Below, in pieces: positions 43,209-51,815 of a DNA stretch of 64,000 nucleotides. The notes below the pieces were generated by a model, which was not told the DNA's origin, did not search any database, and saw nothing but the letters and a program-made list of their open reading frames with translations. How positions within the stretch are numbered: the first letter of the stretch is position 1; every line of letters starts with the position of its first letter. This DNA comes from Nonlabens antarcticus (GTDB taxonomy: Bacteria > Bacteroidota > Bacteroidia > Flavobacteriales > Flavobacteriaceae): NCBI RefSeq assembly GCF_015356755.1, contig NZ_JADFCO010000059.1:1-64000 (forward strand), in the 5' to 3' direction. The position numbers were made by a program, and so were the translations under genes.

Positions 43209-44222
43209 ATGAAACTTTTCAGCGGTCTTTTTTTTACAGCGATTCTCCTCATTTCTTGTAATGCACAAGTAGAAAAACCGGCCATTCCCGAAATGATAAA
43301 AGGCATTTCATTTGTCGCAACACGGGATTCCATCACACCAGAAGTTGTAAACCCCATCAAAAATTATAATGCTAATTATGTCGCAGTGCATCCCTATGCC
43401 TTCATGCGCAATCTGGAAAACCCATCAATTATACACAATAGTGACCGTCAGTGGTGGGGCGAGCGCATTGATGGCACAAAACACACCATCGATATTTTCC
43501 ATGAAAACGGATTGAAAGTGATGCTCAAGCCGCAACTGTGGATAGGTAGAGGAATTTATACAGGAACCATGATCTTGCCAGACGCTGCAAGATGGGACAC
43601 TCTGGAAACTACCTACGAAAAGTTTATCCTCGACTATGCGCAAGTCGCCCAAGAAACAAATGCTGATCTATTTTGCATAGGAACAGAACTGGAATCTTTC
43701 GTTATTGCGAGGCCAAAGTATTGGAATGCGCTCATTCTGAAAATTCGTGAGATTTATAAAGGCAAACTTACCTATGCAGGTAACTGGGACAGTTATAAAG
43801 TCGTTCCATTTTGGGATCAAATGGATTACATAGGCATCGATGCCTATTTTCCCGTAAGCGATCAAAAAGCTCCAGATTTGATGACAACGAAAAATGGTTG
43901 GAAAAAGTGGAAAGCCGAGTTAAGTTCGCTTTCGCGAAAGCATGATAAGAAGATTCTTTTTGCAGAATACGGTTATGTAAGTGCAGATTATGCAGGAAAG
44001 GAACCGTGGGCAACCGCAGACGAAACTCGAAGCGTAAACAACAAAGCACAGCAAATATTATTACAGGCGCAATACGAAAGCATCTGGAAAGAAGACTGGT
44101 TTGCTGGTGGGTTCCTATGGAAACATCATGCGGAATCCAGCCGTCGCGGTTATGCAAAACGATTCACACCACAAGGAAAACCAGCAGAAAAAACAGTTAC
44201 TGAAGCATATGGAAAATATTAA
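43209..44222 (+). CDS. GH113-like lipoprotein
   Basis: A 337-aa TIM-barrel glycoside hydrolase-like lipoprotein. The lipobox LISC-N is at about residues 14-18 (MKLFSGLFFTAILLISC). Barrel blocks resemble family 113 (beta-mannanase-like): MIKGISFVA, VHPYAF, GLKVMLKPQLWI, FCIGTELESF (candidate acid/base Glu) and ILFAEYGYVS (candidate nucleophile Glu). An alternative ATG at 43194 is equally possible. The substrate is not known. Residues encoded at 43927-43942 are LSRK from the iterated palindrome. It directly follows the toxin gene. Confidence 0.75.
   Translation: MKLFSGLFFTAILLISCNAQVEKPAIPEMIKGISFVATRDSITPEVVNPIKNYNANYVAVHPYAFMRNLENPSIIHNSDRQWWGERIDGTKHTIDIFHENGLKVMLKPQLWIGRGIYTGTMILPDAARWDTLETTYEKFILDYAQVAQETNADLFCIGTELESFVIARPKYWNALILKIREIYKGKLTYAGNWDSYKVVPFWDQMDYIGIDAYFPVSDQKAPDLMTTKNGWKKWKAELSSLSRKHDKKILFAEYGYVSADYAGKEPWATADETRSVNNKAQQILLQAQYESIWKEDWFAGGFLWKHHAESSRRGYAKRFTPQGKPAEKTVTEAYGKY
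43927..43942. repeat. Iterated palindrome copy 13, inside GH113-like gene
   Basis: CGCTTTCGCGAAAGCA in the third possible frame, TCG CTT TCG CGA AAG, Ser-Leu-Ser-Arg-Lys. This is the only copy in this frame in the window. Confidence 0.95.
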
Positions 44223-44405
44223 GTGAAAATATCAGATTTGTACACCGGGCAAGTATTTACATTTTAAATATATTGCTGATTAGGCATGAATCGGCTAGAG
44301 TTAAAAGAAGAATATTATAAACGGTCTGTAGCTATTTAAAGATGGCTTTAAAGCAGTAAATAATTAGAGAAATTGCCAACCGTATTTATTTAGAATATTT
44401 AAAAA

Positions 44406-44549
44406 ATGAGACAACAATCGCGCAATCCAAATAACCTACCGACTAAGGTTTGTCCAGTTTGTGAGCGTGAATTCACGTGGCGTAAGAAATGGGAAAAGAA
44501 TTGGGAAAACGTGAAATATTGTAGCAAAAAATGTAGCTCCAGTAAATAG
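44406..44549 (+). CDS. DUF2256 small zinc-ribbon protein
   Basis: A 47-aa protein starting [19 protein letters not shown]. It has two CxxC-type pairs, CPVC and CSKKC, around [17 protein letters not shown], the full DUF2256 signature. It is short, so it is easily missed. In other bacteria DUF2256 genes often lie beside photolyase/cryptochrome genes; none is adjacent here. The function is unknown. Confidence 0.88.
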   Translation: MRQQSRNPNNLPTKVCPVCEREFTWRKKWEKNWENVKYCSKKCSSSK

Positions 44550-44647
44550 GTTTAAATATAATACTAGTATAGGGTTACCTACATATTTAAGCAATTGAAG
44601 TCTATTAAATTGATGCTGTCGTTATTTCATTCCATCTAACAATAATT

Positions 44648-46297
44648 ATGAAGAAGTTAATTACATACATAGCAATTTTAGTCTGTACAATGGGTGCAAT
44701 AAACGCACAAGTTCTATCAGACAAGCAACAGTTTACACATCAAGACACTTTGCGTGGTTCTATAACGCCAGAGCGTTCCTGGTGGGATATAACCTATTAC
44801 GATCTTAGTGTAAAAGTACAGCCAGAGAAAAAGTTTATTTCTGGTTCTAACGTGATTCATTATAAAGTGCTGGAACCTTACCAAATCATGCAAATTGATT
44901 TGCAAAAGCCTCTTAAATTTTTGAAGGTAGTACAAAACGAAAAGGAACTAGAGGTACGAAATGATGGAAACGCGCATTTTGTGACGTTACTCGAAGAACA
45001 AAAAGTAGGAGCAATTAATACTCTAGAAGTTTTTTATGAGGGCAAGCCACGAGAGGCAAAAAATGCACCCTGGGATGGAGGTTTTTCTTGGAAGAAAGAT
45101 GCTAAAGGGAATGATTTTGTCGCGACTTCTAATCAAGGTCTAGGCGCGAGCGTCTGGTGGCCTAATAAGGATCACATGTATCAAGAAGTGGACAGCATGT
45201 CTATTGCCATAAATGCTCCTAAGGGCTTGATGGACGTTTCTAATGGAAGGTTAAGAAAAACAGAGCTCATGGAAGATGGCACCACAACCTACCACTGGTT
45301 TGTAGATAATCCCATCAATAATTATGGAGTCAACATTAACATAGGGAATTATGTTCATTTCTCTGAAGTATATAAAGGCGAGAATGGGGATCTGGATATG
45401 GATTATTATGTACTCGCTGGAAACCTAGAAAAAGCCAAAGAACAATTTAAAGATGCTCCCAGAATGATGGAAGCTTTTGAACACTGGTTCGGTCCTTACC
45501 CTTTTTATGAAGATGGATATAAACTGGTGGAGGCTCCCTACTTAGGAATGGAACATCAGAGTTCTGTGACGTACGGAAATAAATTTGCAAATGGCTATTT
45601 GGGCCGCGATCTTTCGGGAACCGGTTGGGGTTTAAAGTTTGATTTTATCATTATCCATGAATCTGGACATGAATGGTTTGCTAATAATATTACCAACAAA
45701 GACATAGCGGATATGTGGATTCATGAAAGCTTCACGGCTTATTCAGAAAATCTGTTTTTAGATTATTTCTATGGTAAAGAGGCAAGCGCTGAATATGTAA
45801 TAGGAACGAGACGCAGCATCACTAACGATAAACCCATCATAGGCACGTACGGCGTTAACAGCGAGGGGTCTGGCGACATGTATTATAAAGGAGCTAATAT
45901 GCTACACACTTTGCGGCAGCTTGTAAATGATGATGAAAAGTGGAGAATGATATTGCGCGGAATGAATAAAACATTTTACCATCAAACTGTTACCACTGAA
46001 CAGATTGAAAATTATCTATCTCAAGAAACCGGAATGGATCTAGAGCCCTTTTTTAACCAATATACACGCGATACACGTGTGCCCGTGCTAGAATACAGCA
46101 TAAATGAATCAGGTCTTTACTACCGGTGGAATAATGTGGTTGAAGGTTTTGAAATGCCTTTAGAAATGATAGTTGATGATAAAAAACAGTGGATCAGCCC
46201 TACAAACGAGTTCCAACTCCTGGAATTACCCACGTCCGAATCTAACATAAGCATAGATGAGGATTATTACGTCGAGTCGAAATTGGTTAAGATTTAA
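44648..46297 (+). CDS. Secreted M1-family metallopeptidase
   Basis: A 549-aa zinc aminopeptidase-like protein with a signal peptide (cleavage near 20, GAINA-Q). The zinc site is HESGHE with His337, Glu338 and His341, and Glu360 as third ligand (WIHESFTAYSE). The exopeptidase motif is GMEHQ (300-304) in place of GAMEN. It probably trims N-terminal residues from peptides in the periplasm. There is no T9SS sorting domain, and the C-terminal helical domain is short compared with full-length M1 enzymes. Confidence 0.9.
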   Translation: MKKLITYIAILVCTMGAINAQVLSDKQQFTHQDTLRGSITPERSWWDITYYDLSVKVQPEKKFISGSNVIHYKVLEPYQIMQIDLQKPLKFLKVVQNEKELEVRNDGNAHFVTLLEEQKVGAINTLEVFYEGKPREAKNAPWDGGFSWKKDAKGNDFVATSNQGLGASVWWPNKDHMYQEVDSMSIAINAPKGLMDVSNGRLRKTELMEDGTTTYHWFVDNPINNYGVNINIGNYVHFSEVYKGENGDLDMDYYVLAGNLEKAKEQFKDAPRMMEAFEHWFGPYPFYEDGYKLVEAPYLGMEHQSSVTYGNKFANGYLGRDLSGTGWGLKFDFIIIHESGHEWFANNITNKDIADMWIHESFTAYSENLFLDYFYGKEASAEYVIGTRRSITNDKPIIGTYGVNSEGSGDMYYKGANMLHTLRQLVNDDEKWRMILRGMNKTFYHQTVTTEQIENYLSQETGMDLEPFFNQYTRDTRVPVLEYSINESGLYYRWNNVVEGFEMPLEMIVDDKKQWISPTNEFQLLELPTSESNISIDEDYYVESKLVKI

Positions 46298-46460
46298 ACT
46301 AGAATTTTTAAACTGTTTTCTAAAACCTCATATTCAAGCTTGAAACTAACGTCTGCCTATCACAACTGCGGAACTTAACCTTTGAGTCATATGGCTGCAT
46401 TAATAGTTTTTTTATTAATACAGTTAACTTATTTGTTACAGTAAAATCTTCTGCACTATC

Positions 46461-47114
46461 ATGAAAGAACACATTATAACATCCACCATACAGTTTGTTC
46501 AACAACAACTAAAAGATGCAGAAGGCGGTCACGACTGGTTTCACATCGAAAGGGTATGGAAGAATGCGAAACTCATAGCCACTCAGGAAACGAGTGCAGA
46601 TAGACTAATCATAGAATTAGGCGCCCTACTCCACGACATAGCCGACTCAAAATTCCACGATGGAGATGAGACCTTAGGTCCGCGTGTGGCTCGGGAATTT
46701 TTAGAAAAAGAAAATGTGGATGAAAGAGTAATCGATCATGTTATTAAAATTATTGAGAATATATCTTTCAATGGCGGCAATGTGGATCAAAAATTCAAAA
46801 GTCTAGAATTAGATATCGTTCAGGATGCAGATCGTCTGGATGCCTTAGGCGCGATTGGAATAGCTAGAACATTCAATTATGGTGGGTTTAAAAATAGACT
46901 GATTTATGATCCTGCAATTACCCCAGATTTGAAAATGGATAAGGAGACTTATAAGAAAAGCGATGCACCCACGATAAATCACTTTTATGAAAAGCTTTTA
47001 CTCCTCAAAGAACTGATGAACACAGGATCAGGAAAACAACTTGCGCAAAAGCGCCATGAGTTCATGGAACAATACCTCGATCAGTTCTATGCAGAATGGA
47101 ACGGAAAACAGTAA
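46461..47114 (+). CDS. HD-domain phosphohydrolase
   Basis: A 217-aa YpgQ/YedJ-like HD hydrolase. Metal-binding residues are visible: His in GGHDWFHIERV (~24-34), HD at LLHDIADSKFHDGDE (~61-75) and Asp in VQDADRLDALGAIG (~124-137). Relatives act on nucleotides or pyrophosphate; the exact substrate is not known. It is followed at 21 bp by the 181-aa gene and is probably cotranscribed with it. Confidence 0.9.
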   Translation: MKEHIITSTIQFVQQQLKDAEGGHDWFHIERVWKNAKLIATQETSADRLIIELGALLHDIADSKFHDGDETLGPRVAREFLEKENVDERVIDHVIKIIENISFNGGNVDQKFKSLELDIVQDADRLDALGAIGIARTFNYGGFKNRLIYDPAITPDLKMDKETYKKSDAPTINHFYEKLLLLKELMNTGSGKQLAQKRHEFMEQYLDQFYAEWNGKQ

Positions 47115-47135
47115 ATTACACTTATAATCCTATCC

Positions 47136-47681
47136 ATGTTCGAAGAAGAAAAAAATCGTCCAGACCGCATCACCCAATTACCTGTATATAATAAAGCGGA
47201 AGAAATCTACTTTCTCGTCAATCGCATGCTTACAGGTTCCTATGCTGACGAACTAGAAGAATCGGAAGACATGGAAGACATAGAGTCTGATGTAATCGAG
47301 CGCATGTTTGAGCAAAACAAAGAATTTATGCTCGCTAATGCCATGATGATTCCTTCTAAAATTGCCGGTGCCGAAGGAGCCGATCTTTACGACCTGCGCA
47401 TGGAAAATGCTGCTGTCATCAGAAAGGCTGCTAGAGAAATAATAACTGATGCCCGTGGTTTACAAATGAATGGGTTCAAAGACATAGAATATCTAGACTT
47501 ATTGCGCCGTGAGTTAGAAGAATTTCGCGTTTTATTTGCAGAGTGGGTTGCGGGTTTTGATAAAGAAAACTATTGCATCGATCGTTGGGGATTATTCAAT
47601 CCACCTGGTGTAAATTATAACGACCATGATCCAGATGATGATTTACCGTTTGATCCCGATAGTTTTTTTGGTGATGTATAA
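47136..47681 (+). CDS. Conserved acidic protein, unknown
   Basis: A 181-aa cytoplasmic, strongly acidic, mostly helical protein. It includes YNKAEEIYFLVNRMLTGSYADELEESEDMEDIESDVIERMFEQNKEFMLANAMMIPSKIAGAEGADLYDLRMENAAVIRKAAREI and an Asp-rich C-terminus PDDDLPFDPDSF. I do not recognise a named domain. It follows the HD hydrolase by 21 bp, so it may work with it or simply share its transcript. The 47682-47885 gap after it holds no credible gene. Confidence 0.6.
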   Translation: MFEEEKNRPDRITQLPVYNKAEEIYFLVNRMLTGSYADELEESEDMEDIESDVIERMFEQNKEFMLANAMMIPSKIAGAEGADLYDLRMENAAVIRKAAREIITDARGLQMNGFKDIEYLDLLRRELEEFRVLFAEWVAGFDKENYCIDRWGLFNPPGVNYNDHDPDDDLPFDPDSFFGDV

Positions 47682-47885
47682 TTTTAAATACAAATTAGGT
47701 AATTGATAAGTTCAACTTTCTGAATGCTAATTGAAATTAAGGAATTACAAGTGATACGTAATGTATTAAAAATCTTAAGCATTCTCATCAATCAATTGCG
47801 AGGAGTATAATTTTTACAAAGATTTAAACTGAAAACTAAGTTTTATAAAGTGTGAGTTCCTAACTCAATCATTATTGCTTATTCT

Positions 47886-48623
47886 TCATTCAGACACACT
47901 TTCTACGGACTTTTCTGAGACATCACACCATTTTAAATAGTACTCATAAATCTCATCAATACTGGCACCTTGACGTTTCTTCCAATAAATGGTAAGGTAA
48001 AACCATTGCAATCTTAAAACCCCCACTTCCTGATACCTTCTTGCACTTGTAGTGAGCCATTTCTGTATCACGTGATACTTTTGTAATTCGTATAATTTAT
48101 TAATGAGTAAATAATCCTCATAAATAGGAACGGTAGTGTCATATCCCCCAATTTGCTCATAAAGGTTTCTGGTAATATACTGGCTCTGATCACCACCACG
48201 ACTTACTTTCCAACTAAACCTAGAAAACCATCCTATAATAAGTAACCACCAGTGCCAGCTGCGAAAACGCATGCGAAAACATCCTGCCGGTTTTCCGGCT
48301 GCCACAGCCTTGTAGACCTGCTTATCATAACCTTTAGGAGGGTATGAATCTGCATGTAAAAAATAAAATATATCGTGAATAGCAGACTTTGCACCATTGT
48401 GCAATTGAAGGCCGCGGCCCTTGTCTGAGTCCACCGTCTTTACATCTATGTAAGTATAGGCGAGGGTAAACCTCTTTATTTCAAGTAAGGTTTCATCGAT
48501 GCTTCCACCATCAACAACAATGATTTCCAGTTCTTCTGGATCACCTGCCTGAACAACTAAATGTTCTAATAAATTAAAAATTCCCTGTTCCTCATTGAGA
48601 GCAGGAATAATAATGCTCATCAT
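47886..48623 (-). CDS. TIGR04283-family glycosyltransferase
   Basis: A family 2 glycosyltransferase of 245 aa. GT-A motifs are MSIIIPALNEEQGI at the start, IIVVDGGSIDETLLE (~35-48), FLHADSYPP (~88-96) and YITRNLYEQIGGYD. TIGR04283 was named for arsenosugar-associated enzymes, but close relatives occur without arsenic genes. It is the last gene of a four-gene minus-strand set with DUF547, PNP and TIGR04282. The acceptor is unknown. Confidence 0.85.
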   Translation of the reverse strand: MMSIIIPALNEEQGIFNLLEHLVVQAGDPEELEIIVVDGGSIDETLLEIKRFTLAYTYIDVKTVDSDKGRGLQLHNGAKSAIHDIFYFLHADSYPPKGYDKQVYKAVAAGKPAGCFRMRFRSWHWWLLIIGWFSRFSWKVSRGGDQSQYITRNLYEQIGGYDTTVPIYEDYLLINKLYELQKYHVIQKWLTTSARRYQEVGVLRLQWFYLTIYWKKRQGASIDEIYEYYLKWCDVSEKSVESVSE

Positions 48624-48668
48624 AAGTTCAAATATACGATGAGCATGAAATTTTGGTTTTGAACAATT

Positions 48669-49445
48669 TTATTGTTTGTTAAGTGACCAGTCGTAATCTT
48701 TGTATTCGATGGTTGCACCTTCATTGATTTTTTTATCAGCATACTGATTGATATACTTTATCACAGTTCCAGAGTGAGCTTCAAAATCCTTAGGATAGAA
48801 ACTAAAAATGCTGCTTAATTTTGGGTTGTTAGGATCGCTTAAATCATTCTTGTCAGAGTTTATGAATTCGTCCGCAGCTTGTTTCATCAAATCGTCGACG
48901 TTCTCACCGGTGTAGGCAGTTTTCATTAATTTAGGACAAGAAAAACTAGCACAATTAATTGCAAAATGTATTCTAGGATCGCCCATCTTTTGAAGTACTC
49001 CCTTCTCAATATCGGCTAGGGAATAGTCCTTACCATCAACGACTATAAAATTCTTAATCCACACCTGTCCAAAAGGCCCTTTGATGTCCTGAATGCTTCC
49101 CGGCATATCATTATCAATGATTATATCAAGCGTTGACGCGTTGTAAAGATTGATGTAATAGGCAAATTGTTCCCCAGTTTCCCAGTCAGCTTTTGGTTGA
49201 TTTACACTTAAGTAAACCAGGTAGGATTTCAATGCTGCTTGCTCTTCAGCTAGTCCTTCATAATCTACAAATCCGGCTTCATTTACATATTTATTCAAGA
49301 GCGCGTCAAAATTAGAATGATCGAGTTGTGACCTACTGGTCTCAATTTTTTCACCTTTAGTAAGTTGATCATAATGTAATCCACCAGATCCTACACAAGA
49401 TGCGGCAATAAACAGAACGGCTAATAAATATGCAATTTTTTTCAT
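48669..49445 (-). CDS. DUF547 lipoprotein
   Basis: A 258-aa DUF547 protein starting MKKIAYLLAVLFIAASC, with a lipobox AASC near residue 17, so it is probably lipid-anchored. Family blocks are YYINLYNASTLDIIIDNDMPGSI, HFAINCASFSCPKL and a C-terminus YKDYDWSLNKQ. A frame start 42 bases upstream is rejected; the palindrome at 49453-49468 lies in that leader. It is paralogous to 41883-42599. Its partner enzymes suggest sugar-nucleotide metabolism but no role is established. Confidence 0.87.
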   Translation of the reverse strand: MKKIAYLLAVLFIAASCVGSGGLHYDQLTKGEKIETSRSQLDHSNFDALLNKYVNEAGFVDYEGLAEEQAALKSYLVYLSVNQPKADWETGEQFAYYINLYNASTLDIIIDNDMPGSIQDIKGPFGQVWIKNFIVVDGKDYSLADIEKGVLQKMGDPRIHFAINCASFSCPKLMKTAYTGENVDDLMKQAADEFINSDKNDLSDPNNPKLSSIFSFYPKDFEAHSGTVIKYINQYADKKINEGATIEYKDYDWSLNKQ

Positions 49446-49452
49446 GGGAGTT

Positions 49453-49468
49453 CGCTTTCGCGAAAGCG
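49453..49468. repeat. Iterated palindrome copy 14, DUF547 leader
   Basis: A perfect CGCTTTCGCGAAAGCG starting 8 bases upstream of the DUF547 lipoprotein ATG, so it could form a hairpin at or near its ribosome binding region. Confidence 0.9.
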
Positions 49469-49547
49469 GAATCGTTACCGCTTTCATTGTACATGTAATC
49501 TACGGGAACGCAATAGTTATGGTTTTAAGATTAACAGTAGAATAACA

Positions 49548-50366
49548 TTAGAGGCTCTCAATCAGACCTTTAAATAGAGCTACCATTTTAGGCTCTGCTT
49601 TCCCGGCAGTTTCTATAATATCAGGAACACTAACCGGTTTTAAATTATCTGGATCACACTCATCTGTCAACACAGAAATCGCACTTACTGGAAGTTTCAA
49701 GTGGTTTGCCACGATAATTTCGGGAACCGTGCTCATCCCCACAGCATCTGCACCCATAATTTTCAACATGCGGTATTCTGCACGGGTTTCTAGTTGTGGT
49801 CCTACAACACTTGCATATACTCCTTCATGCAATTCAATGTCATTTTCCTTGGCGAGATCGCGTAATTTCTGATTCATTTCTTTATCATAAGGCGTGCTCA
49901 TGTCTGCAAATCGATCACCGAATTCGCTCACATTCTTAAACGCCAGCGGACTCCCACCCTGCAAATTAATATGATCATCAAGCAACATTAAATCACCTTT
50001 TTTCATATCAAGATTAACCGCTCCGGCTGCATTTGAAACCAACAACTTTTTGATTCCTAGACCATGCATCACTCTAATGGGATAGGTGATATCCATAAAA
50101 TCATATCCCTCATATAAATGAAATCTTCCTTGCATCACTACTACTTTCTTACCTGCAAGATCGCCATAGATTAATTTTCCAGTGTGAAACTCTACGGTCG
50201 CGAGTGGAAAAGATGGTATGTTATTATAATGTGCTACGTGAGCATTTTCAATCTGATCGACCAGTTTGCCTAATCCAGTACCTAAAACGATACCGATCTC
50301 TGGCTTTTCAAAACCGTGCTGGATCAAGTAATTAATGGAATTGTCTAGAAGTTTTCTGCTTTGCAT
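49548..50366 (-). CDS. punA: Purine-nucleoside phosphorylase
   Basis: Cleaves inosine/guanosine with phosphate to base and ribose-1-phosphate. The 272-aa trimeric-type PNP has IGIVLGTGLGKL (~24-35), FHTGKLIYGDLAGKKVVVMQGRFHLYEGY (~59-87), SNAAGAVN (~114-121) and GMSTVPEIIVANHLKLPVSAISVLTD (~210-235). In arsenosugar loci a PNP may release the base from an arsenic-containing nucleoside. It starts 3 bases after the TIGR04282 gene stop. Confidence 0.94.
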   Translation of the reverse strand: MQSRKLLDNSINYLIQHGFEKPEIGIVLGTGLGKLVDQIENAHVAHYNNIPSFPLATVEFHTGKLIYGDLAGKKVVVMQGRFHLYEGYDFMDITYPIRVMHGLGIKKLLVSNAAGAVNLDMKKGDLMLLDDHINLQGGSPLAFKNVSEFGDRFADMSTPYDKEMNQKLRDLAKENDIELHEGVYASVVGPQLETRAEYRMLKIMGADAVGMSTVPEIIVANHLKLPVSAISVLTDECDPDNLKPVSVPDIIETAGKAEPKMVALFKGLIESL

Positions 50367-50369
50367 ATC

Positions 50370-50969
50370 TTAATTTAATAGTATTTGAAAATCTGGATGG
50401 TCTTTGATATCGGCTTCTGTGTCAACATCGTTGCGCTCCTCCAATTTTACGTAATTTATATCCTTCAGGTTTTTTAGAGTTTCTTCTAAAACGGTAGAAG
50501 TTCCCCATTCTTTATTTTCAAAGATACCTTTCGGAATCTTCTTGTTGAAACCCAGCAAGTAATATCCGCCATCTTCTGCAGGGCCTATAATAGCATCTTG
50601 ACCATTCAATTTCTTGAAGGCCTCATCAATTTCTAGTGCTGTCAAATCGTACATATCAGAACCTATAATTATTACATTTTCATGCTTTTTCATGGCCTCT
50701 TTAAATGCATAGTTCATGCGCGCTCCCAGGTCTGAACCTTTTTGCTCGTACTTTTCATAAGCTAAATTATCCCAATCATCATTTTGATGGACACGCTCTG
50801 AATACCACACCTGCTTTACTCCATAAATATTTTTTGTGATAGCTCTGGTATGTTCTAATAGAAACTTATAAATTTCCAATGCTTTTTCATCGCCTAGCGT
50901 AGCAGCCAGCCGACGTTTTCCCTTACCCAATTCTGGATTACGGGTAAAAATGATCAAACAATTATTCAT
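50370..50969 (-). CDS. TIGR04282-family glycosyltransferase
   Basis: A 199-aa nucleotidyl/glycosyltransferase-fold protein. Signature blocks are LIIFTRNPELGKGKRRLAATLGD at the start, IIIGSDMYDLTALEIDEAF and AIIGPAEDGGYYLLGFNK. TIGR04282 was described in arsenosugar neighbourhoods but is wider. It is the first gene of the four-gene operon, with the PNP gene 3 bp behind it. The donor and acceptor are unknown. Confidence 0.87.
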   Translation of the reverse strand: MNNCLIIFTRNPELGKGKRRLAATLGDEKALEIYKFLLEHTRAITKNIYGVKQVWYSERVHQNDDWDNLAYEKYEQKGSDLGARMNYAFKEAMKKHENVIIIGSDMYDLTALEIDEAFKKLNGQDAIIGPAEDGGYYLLGFNKKIPKGIFENKEWGTSTVLEETLKNLKDINYVKLEERNDVDTEADIKDHPDFQILLN

Positions 50970-51082
50970 GGATTAATACTTTAGAAACAAACCTTAGAAG
51001 TTTTAGTTTTTGAGAGTTGGAAGATATATACTAAGAACTATAATATGAAAATAATATTCCTCAAATTGTTAATTGCTATTTC

Positions 51083-51208
51083 ATGATAAGCGATGAACAC
51101 AAAATTAAGAATCGTATTGCGATGCTGACTCGAGTTTGTGGTCAATTGAAAAACATCGATATTTCACTTGAATTTAATACGACTTTGAGCATTTTGACAT
51201 CTTACTGA
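51083..51208 (+). pseudogene. Possible CsoR-like repressor remnant
   Basis: A 41-codon frame reads MISDEHKIKNRIAMLTRVCGQLKN and ends after LSILTSY. The I-K-N-R-I ... G-Q-L pattern resembles the first helix of CsoR/FrmR metal-sensing repressors. The rest of that roughly 85-aa fold is missing, including the usual Cys-His-Cys ligands. It may be a chance match or a decayed metal sensor. It is the only coding-like piece in the 264-bp gap upstream of the TIGR04282 operon. Confidence 0.3.
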
Positions 51209-51233
51209 AAATAGGTAGAAAGATAGAAACAAC

Positions 51234-51803
51234 TCATTTCTTGATACGCTTTTCGTTCTGCTTTACAAAAGAAGCCCAGCCTGAATAGCTTTTCCCCACT
51301 TCTACCCTGCCACTAGAATAAAAATGACAAACTGCAGCGGCAAGTCCGTCCGTCATGTCTAGGTTTTTAGGAAGTTCTTTGAGTAGCAGCGTGCTTTTGA
51401 GCATTAACGCAACTTGTTCCTTACTGGCCGTTCCTTTTCCTGTAATGGATTGTTTTATGCGGCGCGGAGCATATTCAGTAACCGGTATATCGCGAGAAAG
51501 CCCTGCTGCCATGGCAACACCTTGAGCGCGACCTAATTTAAGCATGGATTGCACATTCTTTCCAAAAAAAGGAGCTTCTAGAGCGATCTCGTCAGGATGA
51601 TGGGTATCGATCAACTCAATCGTGCGTTCAAAAATCATCCGTAGTTTAACGTATGGATCTGTTATTTTGCGCATGTCAAGCTCGTTCATTTGTACGAACG
51701 ACATGGTTTTACCCACGACTTTTATGATGCCAAATCCCATGATCAAGGTTCCTGGATCGATCCCTAAAATGATACGTTCTGTTGCCAATTGTTGTAATTT
51801 CAT
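51234..51803 (-). CDS. ruvC: Holliday junction resolvase RuvC
   Basis: RuvC cuts Holliday junctions at the end of recombination, working with RuvAB. The 189-aa product has the first catalytic Asp in ILGIDPGT (Asp16), LEAPFFGKN (Glu in ~70-78) and the C-terminal catalytic Asp region DMTDGLAAAVCH. The start is 12 bp from the start of the divergent flippase-like gene. Confidence 0.96.
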   Translation of the reverse strand: MKLQQLATERIILGIDPGTLIMGFGIIKVVGKTMSFVQMNELDMRKITDPYVKLRMIFERTIELIDTHHPDEIALEAPFFGKNVQSMLKLGRAQGVAMAAGLSRDIPVTEYAPRRIKQSITGKGTASKEQVALMLKSTLLLKELPKNLDMTDGLAAAVCHFYSSGRVEVGKSYSGWASFVKQNEKRIKK

Positions 51804-51815
51804 GCCGTGAATTGC

